The position numbers were made by a program, and so were the translations under genes. The notes beneath the pieces were generated by a model, which made no database searches, was not told the DNA's origin, and worked only from the letters and a program-made list of their open reading frames with translations. A stretch of 64,000 nucleotides of DNA. It comes from Hyphomicrobiales bacterium. GTDB taxonomy: Bacteria > Pseudomonadota > Alphaproteobacteria > Rhizobiales > Aestuariivirgaceae. The stretch lies in assembly GCA_025359045.1 (NCBI GenBank), contig JANYHN010000070.1:1-64000 (forward strand). Reading direction: 5' to 3'. This document shows, in pieces, positions 9,474 through 17,388 of the stretch; positions within the stretch are counted from its first letter, which is position 1; every line of letters starts with the position of its first letter.

Positions 9474-9890
9474 TTATGCGCTCTCAACTTTCCATTCATG
9501 TTCGATCTTGGCTGTGTGTTCAAACATTTTGGAGGCCGAACAATATTTGTCGGCGGAAAGTTTTATGGCGCGCTCAACAGCGACGGGTTTCAGATCAAGG
9601 CCTTTGAGCGTGTAGATCATTTTTACATGCGTGAATACTTTTGGGTCTTCACTGGCGCGTTCGGCTTCGAGGGATACTTCGCAGGCGGTGACTTTCTCGC
9701 GGGATTTTTCGAGGATCATCACCACGTCAAACGCGGTGCAACCCCCAAGGCCCAATAACATCATCTCCATGGGGCGAAAGCCTGTGTTGCGACCGCCTGC
9801 TTCTGGCGCGCCGTCCATAATGACGGAATGGCCGGAGCCAGATTCGCCAACAAATACGCGGCCATTGAGCCAAGTGATTTTAGCTTTCAC
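9474..9890 (-). CDS. OsmC-family peroxiredoxin-like protein
   Basis: 138 residues of the OsmC/YhfA type. GFRPMEMMLLGLGGCTAFDVVMIL carries the first redox cysteine, and SADKYCSASKMFEHTAKIEHEW carries the second. Members reduce organic hydroperoxides or act in sulfur/thiol chemistry; YhfA-like ones have no firm substrate. The GTG start overlaps the TAG stop of the upstream PCuAC-like gene by one base (TAGTG), so the two are probably translationally coupled. Confidence 0.9.
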   Translation of the reverse strand: MKAKITWLNGRVFVGESGSGHSVIMDGAPEAGGRNTGFRPMEMMLLGLGGCTAFDVVMILEKSREKVTACEVSLEAERASEDPKVFTHVKMIYTLKGLDLKPVAVERAIKLSADKYCSASKMFEHTAKIEHEWKVESA

Positions 9891-10312
9891 TATTCGCCAG
9901 CCTTGTCTTGAATATGAACTTCTATATTCGTTTCGCCTGCCATGGCGAATTTCAATGTAACCGAAATTCGGTCACCTGAGGTAAGGGGTTTGGCCAAGCC
10001 CATCAACCTGATGTGATGCGCGGTTGGGCGCATTGGAAATGGCTTTTTCGGGGCAAGCTCAAAGCCAGTTTGTGCAGGTCTGCTATAATCATTGTTGGTG
10101 CGCAATTCGGACGATTTCGCAAATTCGTAGGTCGCCGAAACAAGTGAATCTGTAGTTTTGCCGCTGTTAAAAAGTGGCATAAAGATTTGAGTTTCACCGT
10201 CTTTAGACGGCAATCCCCAAGCATGGCCGATGGCAATGTCGCCAAGTTTGTAGGAATGGGCATAAGCCAAGCTTGGCAAAAGGGCTAAGAGCAGAAATGT
10301 ACGACGTTTCAT
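9890..10312 (-). CDS. PCu(A)C-type copper chaperone, divergent
   Basis: 140 residues. A signal peptide (MKRRTFLLLALLPSLAYA) is followed by a cupredoxin-like domain. IAIGHAWGLP, PTAHHIRLMGLAKPLTSGDRISVTLKFAMAGETNIEVHIQ matches the C-terminal half of PCuAC proteins, which carry Cu(I) to cytochrome oxidase in the periplasm. The usual H-M-X10-M-X21-H-X-M ligand set is only partly seen, so copper binding should be tested. The ATG at 10312 is preferred over the long upstream extension since it begins the signal peptide. Coupled to osmC; divergent from the ThiS-like gene with only about 50 bp between starts. Confidence 0.7.
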   Translation of the reverse strand: MKRRTFLLLALLPSLAYAHSYKLGDIAIGHAWGLPSKDGETQIFMPLFNSGKTTDSLVSATYEFAKSSELRTNNDYSRPAQTGFELAPKKPFPMRPTAHHIRLMGLAKPLTSGDRISVTLKFAMAGETNIEVHIQDKAGE

Positions 10313-10363
10313 AATAGGTATTTGGGCCGCTGGAAATTTTCTGTCGCCATGATAAAGTGCCGC

Positions 10364-10633
10364 ATGGCCAAGGTTTATTTTACATCGAATTTGCGTCGGC
10401 ATGTGGATTGCCCGACTGTTGTAGTTGTTGGGAAAAACGTGCGTGAAATTTTGGCCGAGGTTTTTAAAGTAAACACGCGTCTTGAAACTTATGTGCTGGA
10501 TGACCAACGCGCGGTTCGTAAACACATGCGCATTTTGGTTGACGGAGTGGCAGTGAAAGATTTGACTGGTTTAACAGACACTGTTCATTCAAAAAGCGAA
10601 GTTTGGGTGATGCAAGCTTTATCAGGAGGTTGA
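10364..10633 (+). CDS. MoaD/ThiS-family ubiquitin-like protein
   Basis: 89 residues with the beta-grasp pattern (AKVYFTSNLRRHVDCPTVVVVGKNVREILAEVF, then MRILVDGVAVKDLTGL and EVWVMQALSGG). The C-terminus ends in Gly-Gly, as needed for activation and sulfur transfer or conjugation by an E1-like enzyme. No E1-like gene is nearby. The next gene starts one base after the stop, so the two form a unit. It is probably not the molybdopterin or thiazole MoaD/ThiS, because none of those pathways is adjacent. Confidence 0.8.
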   Translation: MAKVYFTSNLRRHVDCPTVVVVGKNVREILAEVFKVNTRLETYVLDDQRAVRKHMRILVDGVAVKDLTGLTDTVHSKSEVWVMQALSGG

Positions 10634-10634
10634 A

Positions 10635-11738
10635 ATGGCAAAGCGCATTTTGGTTTCGACACGTAAAGGATTGTTCGAACTGGGTCGTGGTCGGGGTGGC
10701 TGGGTGATCAAGGATGATCATTTTCTCGCTGACAATGTGACGCTAGCTTTGCATGATCCGCGCGACGGCACCGATTATGCAGCACTTAACCATGGGCATT
10801 TTGGGATCAAATTGCACAGGCGCGATAAAGGCAAAAAAGCTTGGAATGAAATCGCCTCGCCCAAATATCCGCCAAAGCCTGAAGGGCTGGATGATAAGGA
10901 TGGCTGGGGCAAGCCAGTGAATTGGACAACGCAGTTGATCTGGGCATTGGAGACGGGTGGGCCAAAGCAGAAGGGCGTAATTTGGTGTGGCACAATGCCG
11001 GGCGGGTTGTTCCGTTCAACTGATCGTGGCGACACGTGGGACATGATGGAGTCTCTATGGCGGCATCCTGATCGCAATAAATGGTTGGGTGGCGGCGCAG
11101 ATATACCGGGCATTCATTCAATCTGTGTTGACCCCCGCGATGCTGACACGGTTCGTGTTGCCGTTTCATGTGGCGGCGTATGGGTGACGCATGACGCAGG
11201 AAAGACTTGGGCGCAATCGGCGCACGGTATGAAATTTGATGATGGGCCAGCAAGCGAAGTTGAAAGCCCTGATGGTCAAGATCCGCATATGATGGTGCAG
11301 TGTGCGGCTGATCCAACGAAATTTTGGGTGCAGCACCATGCAGGCATTTTCAAGTCAGTTAATGATGGCAAGCAATGGACGCGCGTTCATGCCAAGCCCT
11401 CATCATTTGGTTTTGGTGTGGTGGTTCATCCTGAAGATGCTGATACGGCTTGGTTTGTGCCAGGTATTAAGGATGAAAAACGCATTCCGGTTGATGGGGC
11501 TTTGGTGGTGACTCGGACACGTGATGGGGGCAAGACATTTAAGTCCCTCAAAAAAGGTCTGCCGCAAAAGAATGCCTATGATGTGGTATTCCGCCATGCG
11601 TTCGCCATTGATGAAACAGGCGATATGTTGGCCCTGGGTTCAACCACGGGCAATGTTTGGGTGAGTGAGAACCAAGGCGATAGTTGGCAACTCGTGAGTT
11701 CTACTTTGCCTCAAGTCTATGCAGTGCGATTTGCCTAA
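10635..11738 (+). CDS. BNR/YVTN beta-propeller protein (sialidase-like fold)
   Basis: 367 residues built of repeated Asp-box (SxDxGxTW) motifs: STDRGDTW, THDAGKTW, SVNDGKQWT, TRDGGKTF and SENQGDSW, each closing a propeller blade. There is no signal peptide, so the protein is cytoplasmic despite the sialidase-like fold. No catalytic sialidase triad is evident. It directly follows a ThiS/MoaD-like gene (1-nt gap), a pairing that I have the impression recurs in other alphaproteobacteria. A role tied to the ubiquitin-like partner is possible but unknown. Confidence 0.85.
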   Translation: MAKRILVSTRKGLFELGRGRGGWVIKDDHFLADNVTLALHDPRDGTDYAALNHGHFGIKLHRRDKGKKAWNEIASPKYPPKPEGLDDKDGWGKPVNWTTQLIWALETGGPKQKGVIWCGTMPGGLFRSTDRGDTWDMMESLWRHPDRNKWLGGGADIPGIHSICVDPRDADTVRVAVSCGGVWVTHDAGKTWAQSAHGMKFDDGPASEVESPDGQDPHMMVQCAADPTKFWVQHHAGIFKSVNDGKQWTRVHAKPSSFGFGVVVHPEDADTAWFVPGIKDEKRIPVDGALVVTRTRDGGKTFKSLKKGLPQKNAYDVVFRHAFAIDETGDMLALGSTTGNVWVSENQGDSWQLVSSTLPQVYAVRFA

Positions 11739-12196
11739 TTCAACCACCAGATGCTGGCGTTCAACACGCCCGCAAAGCTGACCCAAGCGAGGTAAGGTAC
11801 GAGTAACCATCCCGCTGGCCGCGCAACTTTGAAGAATGCGCGCATGGTGAGAGCAATCATGATCCACATCGCGATGATGTCTATCAAGGCCAATGCGGGT
11901 GAATGCAGGCCGAAGAAAAATACCGACCACAGAAAATTCAATACCAGTTGGATGAAAAATAAATTCAGGGCGGGTTTTGACGTTGGGCCTGCAAGCCAAA
12001 CGCGCCAAGCCGCGACCGCCATCATGATATAAAGTATGGTCCAAGCCGGTGCGAATACCCATGAAGGTGGGTTGAAGGATGGTTTGTTGAGCGATGGATA
12101 CCAGTCAACCATGGCCCCCGCCGTCATCACACCTGAGACAACGCCAACCCCGAGGCAGAGGATAATGAAACCAGCGAGCACGAACCATTTATTCAT
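11735..12196 (-). CDS. tspO: TspO/MBR family membrane protein
   Basis: 153 residues, five membrane helices. The hallmark sequences are present: WYPSLNKPSFNPPSWVFAPAWTILYIMMAVAAW and the tryptophan/asparagine-rich fifth helix WVSFAGVLNASIWWLN. TspO binds tetrapyrroles and regulates stress or pigment responses in alphaproteobacteria. It overlaps the end of the BNR gene by 4 bp (convergent). Confidence 0.95.
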   Translation of the reverse strand: MNKWFVLAGFIILCLGVGVVSGVMTAGAMVDWYPSLNKPSFNPPSWVFAPAWTILYIMMAVAAWRVWLAGPTSKPALNLFFIQLVLNFLWSVFFFGLHSPALALIDIIAMWIMIALTMRAFFKVARPAGWLLVPYLAWVSFAGVLNASIWWLN

Positions 12197-12205
12197 AACT
12201 ATTTC

Positions 12206-13255
12206 TCACAACATTCCGTTGTTTGCGCCAAACGAACCTAGGAACAATATTGCGCCCATAAAGGCAACTACCAGACCGCCTCCTAAACGCAACATGTTTA
12301 CAATGGTTCCCAGCCTTTGATTGTCACGCGCCGCTAATTTCAGCGCAAAATCTTTTCCGTAAACCGTGATTGTTGCGATCACAGATACTGTTAGAAATAC
12401 GCCAAAGCCCATGGCCAGCGTGGAAGCGATTCCTGCCCAGTAAAGGCCGATGGTGTTGGCTGCCAGCAATACTGCAATAGCACCCGTGCACGGGCGGATA
12501 CCTATAGCGAAAGATAGTGACATAGCTTTTTTGAATGACCAATCACCGCGCAAATCTTTCGGCTCTGGCGCGTGGTTGTGACCGCAATGATCGTCATGAA
12601 CATGAGCGTCACCATTGTGTGGATTTACGATTTTAAAGTTGAATGGCATACTTGTGGTTTGCGCGATAGCGACGCGTTTTTTAAACCAGCCTCGTGTTGC
12701 CGTGTAAATCAAGTATAATCCGAGCGCGCAGATCATGGCGTAAGAAGCTTGCTCCATATAACCCACAACATCGCGCACCACGCTGCCGACACTGGCGACG
12801 ATTAAGAATAATCCGCTGACCAATAGGATTGCGGTGAAGGCCTGGAACATTGAGCTCAAAAAAGCGACGAGCAGTCCGCGCTTTAAATCATTTTCGGTGG
12901 CCAGAAGCCAAGATGAAATCACCACTTTGCCGTGGCCTGGCCCTGCGGCATGGAAGATGCCGTAAGCGAGACCGAAGCTGAGGAGCGTCCACGCCGCTGT
13001 TGATGAGCGATCGGTTTTGAGCGTGTTGAGGGCATTTCTCATCGTGCCGGAAAAGGCTTGCTGCTTATCGCGCGCCCATATGATGGGATTTTCGAAAAAA
13101 GGTGTGATGATGAGATTGCCATCAGCATCTTTCGGGCGGACCAGAAGCTGGCTTTTTTTAATGATGGTGTTGGGTTCTGCTGTGGTTTGGGCGTGCACGG
13201 AATTGGCAAACACCAATCCTAAAAACACCATCAGTATACAGATTATTTTTGACAT
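12206..13255 (-). CDS. NicO/RcnA-family metal efflux permease
   Basis: About 349 residues. A signal-like N-terminus, a periplasmic segment, then six helices with the HAAGPGHGKVVISS motif (the His/Gly/Lys signature of the NicO family) and SFAIGIRPCTGAIAVLL in a later helix. A histidine-rich cytoplasmic loop (residues about 220-235: HNGDAHVHDDHCGHNH) probably binds metal. Family members export Ni2+/Co2+; the neighbouring DUF1007 and ZnuA genes argue for zinc homeostasis here. Start at 13255 is preferred; it overlaps the DUF1007 stop by 13 bp. Confidence 0.88.
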   Translation of the reverse strand: MSKIICILMVFLGLVFANSVHAQTTAEPNTIIKKSQLLVRPKDADGNLIITPFFENPIIWARDKQQAFSGTMRNALNTLKTDRSSTAAWTLLSFGLAYGIFHAAGPGHGKVVISSWLLATENDLKRGLLVAFLSSMFQAFTAILLVSGLFLIVASVGSVVRDVVGYMEQASYAMICALGLYLIYTATRGWFKKRVAIAQTTSMPFNFKIVNPHNGDAHVHDDHCGHNHAPEPKDLRGDWSFKKAMSLSFAIGIRPCTGAIAVLLAANTIGLYWAGIASTLAMGFGVFLTVSVIATITVYGKDFALKLAARDNQRLGTIVNMLRLGGGLVVAFMGAILFLGSFGANNGML

Positions 13256-13902
13256 GAAACGAGCACTGCTTGCGCAAACATGGAGCCGTAATCTTCGCCG
13301 TTCTCGGGTTTCCAATCCGTGCCTTTGGTGGCTAACATGGTTTGAGTGGCGGTGAGTTCAGCATCGGTTGGCACTGGTTTAACAATCATTTTGCACCCTC
13401 GCGCAACATCACCCTCTGTACCAACGGGATCAGTTTTGACATAGTCAAAAGCGATGAAAAATTCGGGGTCGTAGATTTTTAGAGTAAGTTCGCCCTGACG
13501 CGGATCATAAGGCTCTTTGAGGGGTACTTCGAAATGGAGGTGGAGTTTTCCGTTATAAGTTTGGCCAGCACGGATGGGAGCGCCGATTTCGAGTTTTTTG
13601 TTTTCGGTATGAAAGTAAGTGAAATAATTATAGTCTTTTAACGCCCCTAAATTTTCGTTGGTCAGTGCCACCAATTCGTCTTGGCTGTATTCTCCGTCGC
13701 CATTTGTGTCCATGCCGTCCAGTGCTTCCTTGGCGTAGGCGTCATCAAACGTCCATTCCACGTCAACACCTTCGACTTTGCCGTCTGCAGTGAATACTAA
13801 ATCACTATGCATACTCACCCACACGTGCGGGTGGGCGAAGGCGAGGTTTGGGCAAGCGATGAGGGCTGCTGTTAAAATGAGTTTTCGCAAATTCTTATCC
13901 AC
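13243..13902 (-). CDS. DUF1007 family periplasmic protein with EF-hand-like loop
   Basis: 219 residues from a GTG start: a signal peptide (about 1-23), then the DUF1007 start HPHVWVSMHSDLVFTADGKV. An EF-hand-like calcium loop (DTNGDGEYSQDEL) lies at about residues 64-76. DUF1007 genes are frequent partners of NicO permeases and are often Zur-regulated; the histidines after the signal cleavage site could carry metal. The overlap with the NicO gene supports a joint role in delivering or handling metal in the periplasm. Confidence 0.85.
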   Translation of the reverse strand: MDKNLRKLILTAALIACPNLAFAHPHVWVSMHSDLVFTADGKVEGVDVEWTFDDAYAKEALDGMDTNGDGEYSQDELVALTNENLGALKDYNYFTYFHTENKKLEIGAPIRAGQTYNGKLHLHFEVPLKEPYDPRQGELTLKIYDPEFFIAFDYVKTDPVGTEGDVARGCKMIVKPVPTDAELTATQTMLATKGTDWKPENGEDYGSMFAQAVLVSCQK

Positions 13903-13980
13903 TGAGTCATATTCCTGAATGATGCCGGATTGCGGCTAAAACATGAAGTGGATTTTTTGTTATGTCCTCTTCCGCAAAGT

Positions 13981-14027
13981 GGGATAGGTGAGGGGCTGAG
14001 TTTGTGGAAAGGGCCCTCATCTATCCC
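13981..14027. repeat. Intergenic palindromic unit
   Basis: Arms GGGATAGGTGAGGGGC (13981-13996) and GCCCTCATCTATCCC (14013-14027) pair with one mismatch and one bulge, loop about 16 nt. It sits in the 177-bp gap between znuA and DUF1007, next to a second small stem (CCGCTTTC...GCAAGCGG). It has no T run on either strand. It looks like a REP-type dispersed palindrome, perhaps stabilising or attenuating the znuA transcript. Confidence 0.5.
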
Positions 14028-14079
14028 GTCTGACTGCGTTCGACAGGCCGCTTTCATCCCCCGCAAGCGGTGGAAGACG

Positions 14080-14985
14080 TTAGTGCAAACAATCTGATAG
14101 ATTTTTAGCGATTTCGTGCAGTAATTCGCCGTAAGCTTTTGGGCCTGGTTTTAAATCTGCCCCAATCGGATCAAGCACGCTTGAGCTGGCTTTCGTGCCT
14201 TCGATGACTGTGACCACTGCGGCATCTGTGAACTGCGGTTCACGAAAAACGCAAGTTGCATAGCTGGAATTTATCTTATTGTGGATTTCTTCGAGGCGCT
14301 CGGCGGAAGGCGGTGTTGCTGAGAAATTGGAGATGCTGCCGACGGCTGTCACGCCAAAGCGATGTTCAAAATATTGGTAAGCATCATGGAAGACGATGAA
14401 GGGCTTGTGTTGCGCTGGTGCAAGTTGGGACTTGAGATCAGCTTCGAGGCGGTCAAGTTCGGCCAAAGCTTTCGTGGCGTTTGCATCGTAGAGTTTTGCA
14501 TTGGCAGGGTCTGCCTTATCCAAGGTTGTGGCGATGGTTTTTACCATAAGTTTGGCGTTTTCTGGGTCGAGCCAGATATGCGGGTCGGCCGATACGCCTG
14601 TGCTTGGCGGCTCGTCACCGTCCGGTTCCCAGGTTCCGCCTTCTCTGATGGCGTGGGTGATGAGGCCTTGAATTTCATTCATCTTGATAAAGGCTTTGCC
14701 GCCTACGGTTTCAGTTCCGCTGATTTCGCCGAGCTTTGCTTCTAAATTATTACCGATTATGAAAACAGCATCTGCATGGGCCATATCAGCTATTTGTTGC
14801 GGGGTGAAACTGGCGTTGTGTTCGGAATTTTGGCCCTGCATCAGGAGTTCAGGCGTTCCAACACCGTCCATCACGCTGGAAACCAAACTGTGGAGGGGCA
14901 CGATTGTGGTTACGACTTTGGGTGCAGCTTGTGTTGTCGTCGCCAGCATCGACGCACAGAGCAGAGACAAGACGAGATTACGCAT
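14080..14985 (-). CDS. znuA: Zinc ABC transporter substrate-binding protein
   Basis: 301 residues. A signal peptide (MRNLVLSLLCASMLATTTQAAP) precedes a two-domain metal-binding fold. Ligand histidines are visible in VPLHSLVSSVMDG, the ADPHIWLDPENA motif and FIVFHDAYQYFEHRFG. The usual His/Asp-rich loop is reduced to an acidic one (about residues 115-130: GTWEPDGDEPPSTG). The partners znuB and znuC are not in this window. A Zur-like palindrome lies 16-40 bp upstream of the start. Confidence 0.93.
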   Translation of the reverse strand: MRNLVLSLLCASMLATTTQAAPKVVTTIVPLHSLVSSVMDGVGTPELLMQGQNSEHNASFTPQQIADMAHADAVFIIGNNLEAKLGEISGTETVGGKAFIKMNEIQGLITHAIREGGTWEPDGDEPPSTGVSADPHIWLDPENAKLMVKTIATTLDKADPANAKLYDANATKALAELDRLEADLKSQLAPAQHKPFIVFHDAYQYFEHRFGVTAVGSISNFSATPPSAERLEEIHNKINSSYATCVFREPQFTDAAVVTVIEGTKASSSVLDPIGADLKPGPKAYGELLHEIAKNLSDCLH

Positions 14986-15000
14986 ATTTAAACTCCATAT

Positions 15001-15025
15001 TGATATGTTATAACATTACATATCA
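15001..15025. promoter_or_regulatory. Zur-box-like palindrome upstream of znuA
   Basis: The core ATGTTATAACAT (15005-15016) is a perfect 12-bp palindrome. It is enclosed by TGATATGT (15001-15008) and ACATATCA (15018-15025), a second inverted pair. The TGTTATAACA-type core is what alphaproteobacterial Zur sites look like. It is placed 16 bp upstream of znuA, on the promoter, so zinc repression is the natural reading. It also lies between znuA and the divergent ccdA gene. Confidence 0.7.
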
Positions 15026-15098
15026 AGTTGTGTGCACTGTCAAGTGAACAATGCGTCGTTCTCGTGACTTGCGTGAATGCATTTGCAATGTCAGTTAG

Positions 15099-15848
15099 AT
15101 GCTTATGGCTTTAGATGTTTCATATGGTGCGGCGGCAGTTGCAGGGGTGATTAGTTTTCTGTCGCCTTGCGTACTGCCTTTGGTTCCGCCCTATCTGGTT
15201 TTTATCAGCGGCACTTCGCTTGATGATTTGAAGAATGCTGAGGGGGCAGACAAGGCACGCAATTACCGCAATGTGATGCTTGCGGCGGTAGCTTTTGTGC
15301 TGGGGCTCGCCACGGTGTTTGTAACGCTTGGCGCATCAGCCTCTTATTTCGGGCAGTTGTTGCGGGCTTATCTGCCATTGCTAGCACAGTTGGCGGGCGT
15401 ATTCATTATTATCATGGGCCTGAATTTCTTGGGGCTGTTCAAGCTTTCTTTTTTGTCGCGTGAAATGCGTTATCACCAAGATGCAAAGCCCGTCGGATTG
15501 CTCGGTGCGTATGCCATTGGTGCGGCGTTTGCGTTTGGTTGGACACCTTGCATCGGGCCGGTGCTTGCAGCAATCTTATCCATTGCGGCCAGCACCGAGA
15601 GTGTTACGAAGGGTGCATCGCTTTTGTTTGTTTATTCGCTCGGTCTTGGCATTCCGTTTTTGATTTCGGCGGCGAGCATCAATGTGTTTCTCAATTTCTT
15701 TTCAAAATTTAAATCCAAGTTGGGCATGGTTGAGAAAGTGATGGGCGGCGCGTTGGTCATCACCGGTGTGATGTTCCTCACAGGTTGGATGCAAAATGTT
15801 TCTTACTGGCTGATTGAAACTTTTCCGGGCCTTGCTTCAATCGGCTGA
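15099..15848 (+). CDS. ccdA: Cytochrome c biogenesis protein CcdA
   Basis: 249 residues, six membrane helices. Redox cysteines lie in the first and fourth helices: SFLSPCVLPLVPPYL and AFGWTPCIGPVLAAIL. CcdA moves electrons from cytoplasmic thioredoxin to periplasmic thiol-reducing proteins for cytochrome c maturation. It stands alone here, divergent from znuA. Confidence 0.93.
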   Translation: MLMALDVSYGAAAVAGVISFLSPCVLPLVPPYLVFISGTSLDDLKNAEGADKARNYRNVMLAAVAFVLGLATVFVTLGASASYFGQLLRAYLPLLAQLAGVFIIIMGLNFLGLFKLSFLSREMRYHQDAKPVGLLGAYAIGAAFAFGWTPCIGPVLAAILSIAASTESVTKGASLLFVYSLGLGIPFLISAASINVFLNFFSKFKSKLGMVEKVMGGALVITGVMFLTGWMQNVSYWLIETFPGLASIG

Positions 15849-15901
15849 TTTACCCACAGGGTTCAGCTTGAAAAATTCCGTGTGCTGGTTAGTGTGCTTA
15901 T

Positions 15902-16594
15902 ATGGCCGAGGATCTTTTCAAAAAATTAGAAGGCATTCAGGCATGCGTGTTTGATGCTTATGGCACGTTGTTTAATGTGGCTTCGCCTGTTGAAAAATTA
16001 GCAAGCACGATTGGCGTGAAGGCTGGCGATGTGGCCCAGCTATGGCGGCAAAAGCAGCTGGAATATACATGGCTGCGCAGCTTGATGGGAACACATGTGG
16101 ATTTTTGGAATGTGACGCGTGATGCGTTGGATTACACATTGGAAGTGCACGGCGTTTCGGAAGCGGGTTTGGCTGATGAACTGATGACGCTGTATTTGAA
16201 GCTCGATGCTTATGAAGAAGTACTGGCGGCTTTGCAGGCGCTGCGGGCCAAGGGCAAACGCTGCGCGGTTTTATCCAATGGCAGTCCGTCTATGTTAGAT
16301 TCTGCTTTGCGTCATGCCGGGCTTGATAAAATGTTTGAGCAGGTTTTATCGGTTGAAGAGGTTGGCATTTATAAACCGAGCCGCCGGGTTTACCGGTTGG
16401 CGATGCAGAAAATGCAAATTGCCGATGTGCCGTCAATTTGTTTTGTGTCTGCCAATGCATGGGATGCGCAGGCGGCAGCGCAGTTTGGGTTTCAGGCTGT
16501 GCGTGTGATGCGGACGCCCGGGTTTAATGACAAGATACCCGGCAGGCCTGCGGCGGTGATTGATTCACTCAGTAAGTTGGTGGAGCTGGTTTAG
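15902..16594 (+). CDS. Haloacid dehalogenase, type II (HAD superfamily)
   Basis: 230 residues. HAD motif I ACVFDAYGTLFNV (nucleophile Asp at about 18), the motif II serine in AVLSNGSP, motif III lysine in IYKPSRRVY, and a final ICFVSANAWDAQAAAQFGF block. The YGTLF sequence after the nucleophile and the SANAWD block are those of L-2-haloacid dehalogenases. In vivo it may act on 2-haloacids or other small organic acids. Its stop overlaps the end of the convergent PuuD-like gene. Confidence 0.9.
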   Translation: MAEDLFKKLEGIQACVFDAYGTLFNVASPVEKLASTIGVKAGDVAQLWRQKQLEYTWLRSLMGTHVDFWNVTRDALDYTLEVHGVSEAGLADELMTLYLKLDAYEEVLAALQALRAKGKRCAVLSNGSPSMLDSALRHAGLDKMFEQVLSVEEVGIYKPSRRVYRLAMQKMQIADVPSICFVSANAWDAQAAAQFGFQAVRVMRTPGFNDKIPGRPAAVIDSLSKLVELV

Positions 16595-17376
16595 GCGCTT
16601 CTGCGCGTCCCAACAAAAACCTCGCTGCGCTGCCTTGTATGGGCGCGCACGGCGTCTCCGAAGGCGGTGAACAGTTTGACTGAATCTGGGTTGCCCGCTG
16701 CTTTATATTCAGGGTGCCACTGGGTTCCGAAGGCGAAGGCTTTTGCACCTTTCACTGATACAGCTTCGATGATGCCGTCTGGGGCGGTGGCTTCAACATT
16801 GAGGCCCGCGCCCAAAGTTTTCACACCTTGGCGGTGGATGGAGTTCACTTGTGTTTCAGATTTTCCGATGATGCGTTCCAGCATGCCGCCTTTGGCGATG
16901 GAGACTTTGTGGCTTGGGCCGTAACGCAGATCATTATCGTCGGATGGTGCGGCACGGTGGTCGAGCCGCCCGTTGCCGCGTTGCAACTCGGTTTCCAAGC
17001 TTCCACCCATCACCACGTTTAATTCTTGAAAGCCGCGGCAGATGCAGAAGAGTGGGATGCCACGATCAACACAGGCGCGGATCAGTTTCAGCGTGGTGTT
17101 GTCGCGGTTGTGATCATATGGCTCGTGATCAGCTGAAGGTGTTTCACCATAATGGGGTGGGTGCACGTTGGAGACTGCACCGGTCATCAAGATGCCGTCG
17201 AAATGGTTGAGCAGATCATCTATGCCTAATGGATCGACCATGGAGGGGATCATGACAGGCAGCACTTTAGAAACTTCCGCTAATGCGCTCACATATTTAT
17301 CACCCAATGAGTGAAACAGAAAACCGTGGTTCTCATAAGTATCAGCAGGCAGGCCCACGAGGGGAAGTGTCGACAT
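16591..17376 (-). CDS. Gamma-glutamyl-gamma-aminobutyrate hydrolase-like amidotransferase
   Basis: 261 residues, class I glutamine-amidotransferase fold. The nucleophile is the second cysteine of FCICRGFQELNVVMGGSL (residue about 113), and the catalytic His-Glu pair lies in FGTQWHPEY. Early residues VGLPADTYENHGFLFHSLGDKYVSAL are typical of PuuD. PuuD hydrolyses gamma-glutamyl-GABA in putrescine use; the gamma-glutamyl ligase-like genes at 48 and 56 kb in this window could supply such substrates, although they are not adjacent. Confidence 0.87.
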   Translation of the reverse strand: MSTLPLVGLPADTYENHGFLFHSLGDKYVSALAEVSKVLPVMIPSMVDPLGIDDLLNHFDGILMTGAVSNVHPPHYGETPSADHEPYDHNRDNTTLKLIRACVDRGIPLFCICRGFQELNVVMGGSLETELQRGNGRLDHRAAPSDDNDLRYGPSHKVSIAKGGMLERIIGKSETQVNSIHRQGVKTLGAGLNVEATAPDGIIEAVSVKGAKAFAFGTQWHPEYKAAGNPDSVKLFTAFGDAVRAHTRQRSEVFVGTRRSA

Positions 17377-17388
17377 TGGTTGAAACTT

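Noticed and set aside
10807-11316. Minus-strand frame of 169 codons
   Set aside because: It is antisense to the BNR-repeat gene, whose product is clearly recognisable; the peptide resembles nothing.
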